This document shows positions 1-10,521 of a stretch of DNA of 64,000 nt, piece after piece; within the stretch, counting starts at the first letter, position 1; each line of letters opens with the position of its first letter. Both the position numbers and the translations under genes were made by a program. The notes beneath the pieces were generated by a model. That model had not been told where the DNA came from and searched no databases. It was given only the letters and a program-made list of their open reading frames with translations. Origin of the DNA: Spirodela intermedia (lineage: Eukaryota; Streptophyta; Magnoliopsida; Alismatales; Araceae); assembly GCA_902729315.2 (NCBI GenBank), contig LR746269.1:8158231-8222230 (forward strand). The letters run 5' to 3'.

Positions 1-561
1 ATATATATATATATATCGATATATATTTTTCACCTGGCTTGAGCACTAATCTAACATGAGAATAAATGAATGGTATGGTATTTTTAATTTTAAGGATATT
101 TATCAAAGCATTATTTGTGGTTTAAATGAAATATTTCATTCGAAGGAGAAAATTTGCACAAATATTGAAAACCCAGCAATTAGTAATGGTGTAAAATTTT
201 ATGCCTTGACTAATATTAGATTGACTTTTTCTAAAATTGAGTTACAAGTGTATTGCCTAAAGGATGCCATAACAAGGGTAACACCAAAATTTGGTATTTC
301 ATGTGTTTGAATCCTTAGATAATGTTATCATTGAAATGAAGGCAATCAGTGTCGTTAATACATGTACATAAATAAATCAATCAATAAAAAGGGCTCAATT
401 GATTTTGCCTCCCCCAAAAACGAATTCAGTTATTAATTAACTCGTATTTTTACCAGGACCCAGAAGTCCATAGATCACTTCGTCTTCGTCTTCATACTTA
501 GTGCTCCGGTCTAACTTAGAACATTTGGCATCTAGTTTTGTAAGAAGACTGAGTTACCCTC

Positions 562-639
<78 letters not shown>

Positions 640-1028
640 TTTCCTGCTTAGCAGCAGTGACGGTGGAGACGTAATGGCCTTGTCAACAAAGAGAGAAAAA
701 AGGAGAATTGCTGGAGCAGAATGGATTAAGGGTATGCCCAACGAAACAAGGGAAAGAAAGACACATGACATCCTCTTCAGTTTGAAGATATGATGGCCAG
801 CAGTCGAACACAATTATGGTTCATTTGTTTGGAGTCACTGTCATGTTATGCATTGATTCAGATAATCAAGTTACACGAGCATAGAATTCTTATTCTCTAT
901 TGATCCCTTGAGAGAGGAGAATTATTACAAGTACCAGCCATCCATAGCATTCATGAGGCAATGGAGACGTCTATCTTTCCTTCTTTGGATTTGCCTTGCA
1001 GTCTTCTTCTCCATCTGCTTCCGATTTC
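1..1028. other. Left-edge intergenic DNA downstream of the lipid-transfer-type gene
   Basis: The stretch opens with a short AT dinucleotide run (1-16) and contains the compound microsatellite listed separately at 560-640. An 84-codon open frame at 56-310 has no family motif that I recognise and sits in AT-rich sequence. No splice-linked coding blocks, RNA gene or mobile-element signature are visible. The 3' untranslated region of the - strand gene at 1029-1874 presumably lies at the right end. Confidence 0.6.
560..640. repeat. Compound microsatellite (TCTG)n-(CT)n-(CA)n
   Basis: Four TCTG units at about 562-580 pass directly into about 19 CT dinucleotides (579-617) and then 11 CA dinucleotides (617-639). 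The three arrays are contiguous, so this is one compound simple-sequence repeat. It is likely to be length-polymorphic. Short open frames across it are artefacts of the repeat. Confidence 0.95.
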
Positions 1029-1874
1029 CTAGCAATCCGAAGGAACTGACACACCTGCGACACACACCATCCAGTTCTTGCGTGTGAGAGTGAATGGACT
1101 ACTGAGCGAATTAAAGGGAGCCATGAATGAACACTCGAATATGGTAGATATTCACGGGGACATTGCTAGAGTGCACTTAATGATGGATAGACTTGGCTTC
1201 CCCAGTCTTCACTAGTTTTTTAGTTTCTTCCTTTTGTCGATGTCCCCCCTCATTTTAATTAGAAATTAAAATGACGAGCAATGGAGATAGATGGCAGGTA
1301 AATGAACACTTGACAGACAGACAGACAGAGTAGATCACACTGGAGAGAAAGGGTGGGCTCTGATTGATAAAAACAAGAGCTAGGCAGATAGACAGATATT
1401 TCTATGGACGGAGAGGGAACAACTTAACAGTTAGACAGGTAGAGAGAGAGAGAGAGAGAAAGTAGATTAATGGACAGTGTAGAGGGAGAAAGATAGAAAG
1501 ATTAATCCGGAGAGTTTTCTCCCCGGTTCAAACGACTTACTTCCGCACTTGGTACCCGGGGCCGGCATCGCCACTCCGCAGTGATCAGCGACGTTGCAGA
1601 CCAACTTAAGGTCGATGAGACTGGCAACGTCGGGCGTCAAGTACTTGCAGAGGCAGGGCAGGTCGGCACCCTTGATGGCGTCGCAGCACTCCTTGGACGG
1701 CTCTGCCTTGGCGGCTCCCTTCTTCACGTAATCCTGGCACTTGTTGACCAGCGCCATCCCGCCCTTGCAGCCTTCGAACGGCCCCGTTTCAGCGGTGGCT
1801 ACGAGCAACAGCATCAGCCCCGCCATGGCCGCGCAGAGGACCACCGTGGGTACGCGTAGCTTTGATACGTCCAT
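1029..1874 (-). CDS. Secreted lipid-transfer/hydrophobic-seed-type 8-Cys protein, two exons
   Basis: Exons (-): 1874-1541 and 1054-1029, giving 119 aa. Residues 1-29 are a signal peptide with a leucine-rich core ending VATA-E, so the product should be secreted. The mature part carries the 8-Cys lipid-transfer motif: C36, C46, C63-C64, C74-x-C76, C93, C99, plus C110. The segments KGADLPCLCKYLTP and PGTKCGS match the plant DIR1/At5g05960-like branch of the LTP/2S-albumin superfamily, four-helix proteins that bind lipids in a hydrophobic tunnel. I start at 1874 because the signal peptide follows directly; a methionine 17 codons upstream would add a charged leader. Read through, the frame would run to 1467 with an unrelated tail. 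A perfect GTAAGT donor after C110-Gly and an acceptor at 1055 instead give the family-type ending CGS..VP. The substrate is unknown; role in lipid transfer or signalling is inferred from the family. Confidence 0.87.
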
Positions 1875-3603
1875 TAGCTCTCTCCTCCTCTCTTCTCTCT
1901 CTGGTTTGATAGCTAATACTATCACTCGCTACTACTCTCTTCCCGGACGACGCGCTAAGTCCTTCGGCATTGATCTTATAAGCGGCAGTGGGGAGCTTAG
2001 AAGGCGCCCTCTTCATTTCCTCATGCTACGCACGGGCCTCCTTGCCTCGCAGGCTTTCCCCTACGGCGACGGGAACTGCGTTAGCGCCATGCTGAACGCG
2101 TGGAGAAGGTGGCCGCGCGGTTGAGTTCTCCTCGCAGCCGTGGGCCGGAGAACAACCCAGTGAGCTCACGCGGGTGGCAAGGTGACGTCTCCGGTCTGCC
2201 AAAGATGAGAGTTTGCAAGTTCTGCAAATGTTTCCCGCTTATGGGCAAAAGTTAACTGCTTTCAATGGGAGATATCTTGTGTTTCTCGCTGAGGTCAGTG
2301 CCCAGAGACTGACATCAAGTTCTTCAGAGACATCTTGTGTTTTCAAGTTCTTCAGTGAATCGCTCAACTTCATCGCATCTCAACAAGCAAGCTCAAGACT
2401 TAGGGTTTGAGCTCTACCGTCTCCCACGTGAGTTATTATGAGAGAACCAGGAACTCTCTCCCCCTTCTTTGTCTCAGGTCTCTTTGAGCCTGAAGAATGG
2501 GAGCGATGGTACATCGCACTGCATGGAAAACGCGTCACTCTCAAAGTATGGAGATTATCTACTTCAAACCTTCATAGAACTGTCAATCGATTTGTCAATG
2601 TCCTAAAGGCATCACAGACCGCTTACACCACCGGTTAAGAGCACTATGATTCGTCCCTCGGCAGCCATGTGAATATTTACAACGTATACTACCACCAATA
2701 AGGGGCCATAGGGTAAAGACCCCAACAATAGCTGCAATCCTCCATTCTCAATCTTCTGAAGATTTCTAATCATTGGTAGGTGAGGTTTCACGCCTAATAT
2801 TGTGAAATATTAGTCTTTTCTGGTAATAGCTGAGATTGAGCACAAAACAATTGTGTAAATATCTAATTTTTTGTCACTTAGATTATCAAACCATCCTTGA
2901 TAAAATATTGAATCCTTTGGTTGATCAGGAGATGGCGTACGATCATGAAATAAAAAGGAAGAAAGTATCATCATCTTGATCATGATCATCATCATCATCA
3001 TCATCATGGACAATATCTTCAAAATTCATCATTGACAATATGAAAAAGGGCTATGGAAGGAGCATCTTTGAAGCGTTATGATTCAGGTTTACTCCTTCAA
3101 ACCGCAAGTAACTTCCACTCAGCTCTTGAGAATGCTCAGAACAGTTTTTCTTGGACTTTGCATGGAGCATCTGTCTAACCCTCTAAATTTGGAGATTTTT
3201 TTTTTTCCATTAATAGTGGCTGAAGATCCTCCCATGTATCAACGCCAAAACGCTAAAGACAATGCATTATGCACGGGCTGATATGGTCACCATGTCAGAT
3301 GGAAGATGTGCCTGTTGAGAGGACTTGTAAGGTCTAGTAGCAGCTATTTGCCGCAGTAATTCCGACAGAGGTCTGCCCAGTGGGTTTCAAAAAATGCATT
3401 TTTACGATTGAATGGTATCCTGCAACAAGTGGAATGTGTAGCTGCTACATGAACCATCTACTGCTAGAATCACCTCTTCGGCTTAGAAAGATCAAAGAGG
3501 AGCGAGCGCCGAGTGACTGGATGAAAGAGGAGAATCCTCACTGAAACCACAAGAAAGCGGCGCCACTGGCCCCATCAATCAGCAAGCGCGCCGGATGATG
3601 AGC
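1875..3603. other. Intergenic DNA between the lipid-transfer-type gene and the O-fucosyltransferase gene
   Basis: The left part is the GC-rich promoter of the - strand gene ending at 1874. The right part (about 3300-3603) is the likely 3' untranslated region of the O-fucosyltransferase gene. Between them, short open frames at 2213-2410 and 2438-2638 show no family motif. An (ATC)n run lies at 2985-3007. I see no supported gene here. Confidence 0.55.
1975..1982 (-). promoter_or_regulatory. Candidate TATA box of the lipid-transfer-type gene
   Basis: The - strand reads CTTATAAG about 100 bases upstream of the chosen start codon, a normal distance for a plant TATA box with a short leader. It supports the start at 1874 and a transcription start near 1945. 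Assigned by motif and position only. Confidence 0.5.
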
Positions 3604-6600
3604 TCAAGCTTCACACATACAATCTGGAAGTGGGTACGTGTAGATGGACTGCTTGGGCTTCCTCAATCTGATCTGTCCTTGTCTGTTCTTGTGGCCGAAC
3701 CGGACTGCCTGCTCAAACTCCGCCCAAGGGAGACTCTTGTTCAAGAACAGCTGGCTGAGCAACGTCATGCTCGGTCGAATTGTTTTCAGGTTTTCATATG
3801 TGCGATGACCCACCTGGCGTTATAAAAAGTCAGAAAAAGGAATGAATAAGCCCCGAAGAACTTACCAGAAATAACTAATGACGGTAAGAACAAGGATGCC
3901 TTACCAGCGCATTATGCATGTTTCCAGGAGAAGCGGAGATGAATACGTCACTCTGCATGCTCACGTAGTAGTCGACAGCGGCTAAAAGAGAGGCCTTCCC
4001 ATCGACCTTCGAAAGCTCCTCCCTGGAAGCAAGGCTCTTTTTGTCATCCATTTGAGGGAAAAGCTTCCGCAGAGCTGAGATCCTCGCTTCTCCACCATAC
4101 ACCTGCGTGATAATGTTCGTTCAGACAAATAGACAGATAGAGAGGAGAGAGAGAGAGAGAGTTTTGTTCTTCAGGGTTCACAACTTCACTCAGGGTGAGT
4201 TGATAACCTTGTGAGAGGCGAGATAGAGGCGCGTATTGCTGTCAAAGCCTAGAGCTGCTAGAAGCAATCCGATCTCTTCAGGAGTCAAGGGACAACGGCC
4301 CTGACTGCGCAGCTCCTCATCAGTGAACTGAGAGTTCGTGACCCTCCCTTGCCAAATCACCTGTCTATATTTGGCCAAAGCTAGCCTCTCTGCCTTCCCA
4401 CCACCGAAGTCGCAGGCAGAATGGGCAGCCATGTCCTGCAATACCCAGTGGCCATAAGATACACAGTAAAGTTGGTCGATTTTTACATAAACTGTTAAAA
4501 GATCAGACTGACCAGAGATATAAATCAATTGATAACGGGTGCTGTAGAGCCGTCTATCTTTTAAATATAGAATTCTATTATCACTAATTTTAGAACGCTA
4601 ATTCACACGCAGGCAGATAATTCAAAGACTTAATTACGTGGATAAAAAATAAAATAAAAAGTGGACTTCGATGCCCACGAGCACAACTGTAGTCACTGCT
4701 ACCTTGTTAACTGATCAGGTCATTTAACTCAAACTCAAATCTAATGGCCGTTGACCGAGGTAGGCCTACATACTTTAGTCACATGTTTTATTTATATTTC
4801 GATGTAAATAAACAGTCAACTCAACCCCTAAAAAGATGATAAGGCCAAATAACAAGTCAATACGATACCTTGTCAAAACGGAGATGCAAAGCAACAAATT
4901 TTCCAGTTTCCCTATCAAGGAGTTCATCTACCATCTCACGCAGATATCCACCTCCTGTGCTCATGCTTGAGTGGACTGGGCGTCTCAAACGTTTCACAAG
5001 TGCATCCCCCAAAGCGTTTATGTGAGGAACAAAGGTCAATGCATGAAAGTTGACCTTACATCGAAGTCGTTGAATATCTTCAGGCATGTTGTCAAAACCC
5101 AGTCGGTGCGAAAATGGGGCAATGGCAGCAATTCCATAACTGAATAATGTTGGAAAAAATGAGAGAAAATGACAGCACCACAATTGAAGTGAAAAAAAGA
5201 AATGACGTCGCATATGAGCATATGAGCGTAGCATATGAGCGTAGAATATGGATTGAACAATCAGGGCAAAGCTTGATAGAGGCCATAGTAATTTACATCA
5301 TTGTAAACTATGATATGGGCGATTGTCAACTAGCACTGTAATCTCCTTCTAGCAACAATAAATGGATTTGGAAGCTCCCAAGGACATGTTATTATGTTAC
5401 TCTCAACATACAAAGAACCAGGAACTAGTGTTTTAATTAGAATTAAAAAATAAGTCAGTGTAAACTATGAAAAGGGCATCCTACTGACCTCTGCAACACC
5501 GGTAAAGCATTTTCCAAGTACCAGTTCATTGAAGCATGAAGAGGGGCAGTTTTAATTCTTGTAGCTCGTATTGCAACAGCATAGTACTGTCTCGTGCTCC
5601 ATGAGAGTTCTTTGGGCAATTCTCGAACCACAGGAATGTCATATTTCAAGGCACCAATAAAGTGCTCCACGTCAAAAATGTCTTCGAATGAGCTGCAGAA
5701 GTAGATATTTATATATTAAATCCACCCTTCACGACATTATACTGGTTTACTGCCCTTGTGGAGCAGTGGATTGACAGAACAATCGAAGGAACGAAATTTA
5801 TTCATGGTTTACCTAGAATCTTTCCAAACAGAGTTCTCTTCAAGATATGGGATCACCAGTGTAGCATTCAATATCTTAGCCACAGCAACTGCATCACAAA
5901 TCTTTGAAACAAGCATGATTTGGGTAAGAAGATGGTCAACAAGAAACACCAAAAGTAAAACTCACAGGCACGAAACATCAATTACTTGAAGTTTAGAAAA
6001 GCCTATGACATAGAATCGATGCATAGATTTTTTGCGTCCAAATGAAGAAGAGAGGCAGGACACATGACAGAAGTTACCAAAACCCTACTATGCTACAAGA
6101 TATTTCCAATAGTAACAGTAATCTACTAAAACAAACCGGTGCAGTTTCAATTTACATTCCCATGCATGCAGTGCGTAATAAACAGGGATCTATGGAAACT
6201 TACCCCCATTCTCTGTTGGTTCAAACCTCCATCAAGAAACACTTGGATATATCCTGAAGATTTCTTGGGAAATCCTACTCATAGAAAAAGTTAGTATAGG
6301 TTAGGAAAGGATCTCATTGTCAGTGACCCCTTTTTTTCTTTTTTAAATCAGATATATAAACACAGACATAGAAACAAGTTTCTCACCGACGAAGGGACTG
6401 ATGATATAATAATTAAAAACTACTAACCAGGTGTATCTAAAGATCTGGCACACGATTTCCAACCTTGGGGTGGCAAAGGAGACCAAAGATCAGACCTCTG
6501 CTCATCTGCCTAAAGAAAATGAAGCAAGCAGAAACCAACCATTGTAATTAATTCCAGTCCAGTCTGGAAGGACGCTTGACTAAAGAACCACAAACTGATA

Positions 6601-7822
6601 GAAAAAAATAACACACGAGCAAGATAGGTTGATACTCACTATGTGCCGCTGAATGGCACCCTTCAGCAAAGACAAATGAACAGGTCTAGGGGCATTCCAT
6701 TCCTGCAAGATGACGCTCTTTGCAATCATCTGCCATGCATCAAAGAAAACAGGGTCAAGAACTTTAAAGACAGTAGGCAATGCATACACATACAGAACTG
6801 AAATAAAATCAGCTTTCCACAAAACACTTAGGACAGATGATTAACTAACTAATTTATGAATATTATATTACGTGAACTGAAATAATGAAATTTTTTGAAA
6901 CTAATTAACGCATGATTAAGTAATTATAACAAAGAACATTCCAATGCTGCAACTACAAAGCTATCCCATTAAATCAACAGCGAAAATGATGACCAACATT
7001 TGTGAAAAAACATAAATAGATGCTCAGAACTGTATCCAACAATGCAATGCTGGTTTACATAATAGGAAAAAAATAATTCCCGAGGCAAGAAGTACTGCAT
7101 TATTTGCGCGACCAACTCTTTCGCCAATACTCGTTACTGGCTTTCAGGTGGAGAAATCGGAATAGAAATAAAACTGAAGGAGTATCCACTCAGGATTTCC
7201 ATAATAATTCCACAAATGCTTTGAAAGAAAGGATAATGGACCAGAAAAGCCTTTGTGCTTGGCCTAAAATGATTACGGCGAGTCCTTGCAATCCAAGCAA
7301 TTTCCTAGGCTATCGGTCGCAAGTTCCCAAAGAAATCACACCGGCCTCTTCTTCAGAGTGGCTTTTTGGTTTAATCAGTCAACATCATTTGTGTCAGTAA
7401 AATACTGTTTAACCCGCGGTAACAAAACCCTAAGCACCAAGGGCGTCGAACCAGAACTTGCGACAAAAACTGGGACAGGGCACCTGCCGAGTCCGGGCCT
7501 CCCCGTTTAATTGCCCTCCAGGTAGTTTCACCCGAAGAGAAAAATTCATTGAGAAACTCGATCATGTCGAGAGAGAGCTGGAGGGTCTCACCGAGAAAAT
7601 GGAAGGGGAGGCATGGTCTAGCGGCGAAAATATCCCCGGCCAAAAGGCCGGGAGAAGCAGCATCAGAAGCGCGACATAAGATGCTCCTCTGTGCTGGTGG
7701 TACTGGTTGGAGGAGGGCGGCCTCATCACGGCGGCGGCGACACAACGCATCCACATCAAGCAACGATACCACAACGAGCTCCCGTCGACTGTCCTCCAGC
7801 GCCACCACCGGAGAGCAGCCAT
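3604..7822 (-). CDS. Plant O-fucosyltransferase family protein, ten exons
   Basis: Exons (-): 7822-7592, 6729-6640, 6509-6428, 6253-6204, 5901-5813, 5692-5489, 5139-4869, 4435-4208, 4102-3905, 3813-3604. All junctions are GT-AG and all phases close, giving 550 aa. A basic N-terminus and a hydrophobic segment at about residues 48-67 fit a Golgi type II membrane anchor. Family landmarks follow in order: SDLW....GW near 115-125; the nucleotide-sugar loop GGLNQQRMG (143-151) running into ICDAVAVAKILNATLVIP; the catalytic-type HLRFDK (334-339) followed by DMAAHSACDFGGG; and a C-terminal SPGNMHNALVGHRTYE..KTIRP block. The family (plant GT65R/GT106-like) transfers fucose or related sugars in the secretory pathway; acceptors of most members are unknown. 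A shorter first exon is possible, but the ATG at 7822 gives the expected cytosolic tail plus anchor. I do not assign a paralogue name. Confidence 0.92.
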
Positions 7823-7954
7823 ATGCTATCAGAGTTGGGGCAGTAAAACCAGCACCGCCACAGCCGACGATCCCGCAGGGGGGAGAGATCCTCGGGGTCT
7901 GGAGGGGGCGGGTGGGTCTAAGAAAGCGACTCCATAACCGTAACTACTCTGCGA

Positions 7955-7963
7955 CTATATAAG
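7955..7963 (-). promoter_or_regulatory. Candidate TATA box of the O-fucosyltransferase gene
   Basis: The - strand reads CTTATATAG about 135 bases upstream of the start codon. A second A/T-rich element (TTTATAATG) lies about 15 bases further upstream. Position and motif are the only evidence. Confidence 0.45.
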
Positions 7964-8330
7964 AAACTACTCATTATAAAAAGGTGGTTATCTTTCGGAC
8001 AAGATCAACAAAGCCTCTCTATCCTCCCTATTTACACCCAAAAATCCTCTTTTTAAAACCCAAAATCCAATAAGAAAAATATGCGAGCCATTAATTACCA
8101 AAACCCTCAACCCCTTATTTATGGCAAGAGATTTAAACCCAAATAAATCAACCCCCACTAGAACTGTAGATAAGATAGATAAATTTTATGGCTATAAATA
8201 AGTGCATAGATTCATATTATTACCACTTTGAGCAAAAAGATGTGGGCTATTTTTGGTGCCATTCAAGACTAGCCAAAGCCAGCACTAATGGGAGGGAGGG
8301 GTATGAGAGCTGAGCAAAAAAGCTTAGGCT

Positions 8331-9298
8331 GACCATCAGAAGATGACTGTAGCACCTGGAGAAGAGAGAAGACTCATTAAGTGGTGAAGTGAAGTGTGGG
8401 ATTGGAGAGCCAAACTATATTTGTTTGTATTGAGTAATATTATGAAGGGATGATGAAAAAAATAAGGTTGGTGGATATTAATAGACATGGATTGCAACAA
8501 CCCCATTGGGGACAAAATTAGCTGCTCACAGAGTCTATGTGTGTACTCTGTGTTATGTGAGTTGTGGGACTGTGTTGTTATGCCCATGTCTTGTTGTCAC
8601 ATGTATGTGTCATGTCATTGCACACTCTCATTGTCACCGCCATGCACCTCTGGAATGCCATTGAGCTCATGCATCATGTCATTGTGTGCACAAATGTGTA
8701 CTTGTACTTGGGCTAACCATCAGTTGATTGTAACACCTGGAGAAGAGAGAAGACTCATTAAGTAGTGAAGTGAAGTGTGGGATTAGAGAGGCAACTACCT
8801 TTGTATGTATTGAGTACTCATATGAAGGGATGGAGAGAAAAATAGGGGTGATGAATATCAATAGAAAGAGATTGCAGCAATTCTATTAGGGGCAAAATTA
8901 GCTGCTCATGGAGTCTATGTACTATGTGTACTCTGTGTTATGTGAGATGTGGGATTGTGTCATTATGCTCACATCTTGTTGCTGTGTGCACATGTCATGT
9001 CTTTGCATACTCTCATTGTTGCCACCGTATGCCTCCACGATGTTGTCAAGCTCATGTATCATGTCATCGTACACACAAATGTGCCACAATACTTAAGCTA
9101 ACCATTAGATGAGTGTAACACCTAGAGAAGAGAAGACTCATTAAGCAATGAAGTGAAGTGTGGAATTAGAGAGGCAAACTACCTTTGTCTATATTAAGTA
9201 ATCCTATGAAGTGATGAAGGAAAAAATAGGGGTGGTGGGTATTAATAGAAAGAGATTGCAACAAACCTATCGAAGTCTATGTGTATACTCTCTATATG
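8331..9298. repeat. Tandem repeat, unit about 384 bp, 2.5 copies
   Basis: The block opening with A/T-ACCAT(C/T)AG and continuing through CACCTGGAGAAGAGAGAAG, ACTCATTAAG and GTGAAGTGAAGTGTG begins at 8331, 8714 and 9099, so the spacings are 383 and 385. Each unit then has an AT-rich part, a GATTGCA(A/G)CAA block, AAAATTAGCTGCTCA, and a long TG/CA-rich part. The third copy loses the AAAATTAGCTGCTCA block and ends near 9298. Copies are visibly diverged by point changes and small indels. Cysteine-rich reading frames across 8487-9112 come from the TG-rich half and recur with the repeat. Confidence 0.9.
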
Positions 9299-10521
9299 TT
9301 AGAGACTACAATCCATGTTCAATTCATCGTGTTTTGATAGAAGCTTGCTTGATGGTGATAAATTGTTGAAGGTATGTTAAGAATGATAAGATTGGATATT
9401 AGTATAATTTGCATCCCTAGTGTGATGTAGTCCCATTTGTAATTTTATGGGTTGATTCTCTCTCTAAAAAGGGAGAGAGAAAGAGGGCTCTATGAGATTA
9501 TGGATGATTTTTTAGGAGGATTTTTCAGACTACCTACATAATCCACTAGTGTTTCTTTCCCCTTCACTCACTCTCCTCATCTTCAAGAAGGAAGGAAGGA
9601 AGAGATGCTCATGTCCTAACATTAATAATATATGACATGAGGATTGGTAGTGCATTCAAAACTATGATGGCTTTAGAGAGAGAGAGAGGTGGTGGGACCC
9701 ACCAGAAGAATTTTGTGTCATTTTATCATTCTCTTCAAGAGAAAGGTTTGACCACCACCCATTACCTATTAAGGGGCAAAATAGGAAAAAAAATCATTGG
9801 TGGCTTCTTCCCTGTTTTCCAGGAAATACTTTCTAAAACTATGATAATGACTAATTAAATTAATAAATAAATATCAAGAACACTGAACGACAGGTAGAAC
9901 ATATTTTATATTTAGGTCAGAATAAATAAGACCCTTTTTATCATTTTCGATTTTATTTTTATTTTTTCGATTCCTTCACGCCCACTCTTCCTACGGATGG
10001 ATCTAACCGTTAAGGCCCTAGGTCTCTCTTTAACCGGCCCAATCCGGTTTTCCATCATCTCATACCCCGGACCCACATATAATAGAGATAGAGAGGGGGA
10101 GAGAGAGAGAGAGAGAGTTCCGAGAAATTGCAGAGGAAAGTCTATAATTCCTGTGCTGCCGCCTCTCGTACTCGTCTTCCAGCTTCTCTGCCCGTTCCCA
10201 CTAATCCCCCACCGCGTGGTCGATTCTTCCTCTTCCTTTTCGTTCGGACGGCAGTTCGTCGTGCAGAGACTGGAAGGCGTGGGTAGCGGAGGTAGACGGC
10301 TCGCGGCGGGGAGAAGTCCTTGGTTCAGTCCCCGCTCAGTCCCTGTGTCTGGCTCGCGTGGTACGCGGCTTGGCTTCTCTTTCCCCTCCCCCTTCTCGCT
10401 TCTGATCGCCCCTGCTTCTCGTATTTAATCCCGCATATGGTGGTGTTTTTCACGCTTTGTTCTATCTCTGATGCGATGACTCTGTTTTTCTGTCAGATTT
10501 TGGTATCTCTTGTCGAAGAGT

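Larger units (their letters stand above)
7823..10521. other. Divergent intergenic region between the O-fucosyltransferase and CUE-protein genes
   Basis: The first 150 bases carry the O-fucosyltransferase promoter. The middle holds the tandem repeat at 8331-9298. The right part (about 10075-10521) is the promoter and leader of the CUE-domain gene: a CATATAATAG box at 10075-10084, a GA microsatellite at 10099-10118 and GC-rich leader sequence. An acceptor-like TTTTTCTGTCAG ending at 10496 suggests a possible intron in that leader. The open frames at 9997-10428 and 10320-10583 are leader sequence, not genes. Confidence 0.6.

Noticed and set aside
1467-1925. A single-exon 152-aa version of the lipid-transfer-type protein
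   Set aside because: The first 17 residues lie upstream of a clear signal peptide, and the last 20 follow a perfect GTAAGT donor and do not fit the family. The two-exon model fits better.
7371-7808. A 145-codon - strand frame as first exon of the O-fucosyltransferase
   Set aside because: A different frame (start 7822, donor after 7592) joins in phase to the next exon and gives a membrane anchor; the 145-codon frame has no donor in usable phase.
8487-9112. Small cysteine-rich secreted peptides
   Set aside because: The frames recur with the 384-bp tandem repeat and come from its TG/CA-rich composition; there is no conserved cysteine spacing.
9997-10428. A 143-codon gene upstream of the CUE protein
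   Set aside because: It covers the TATA box, GA repeat and GC-rich leader, and has no family motif.
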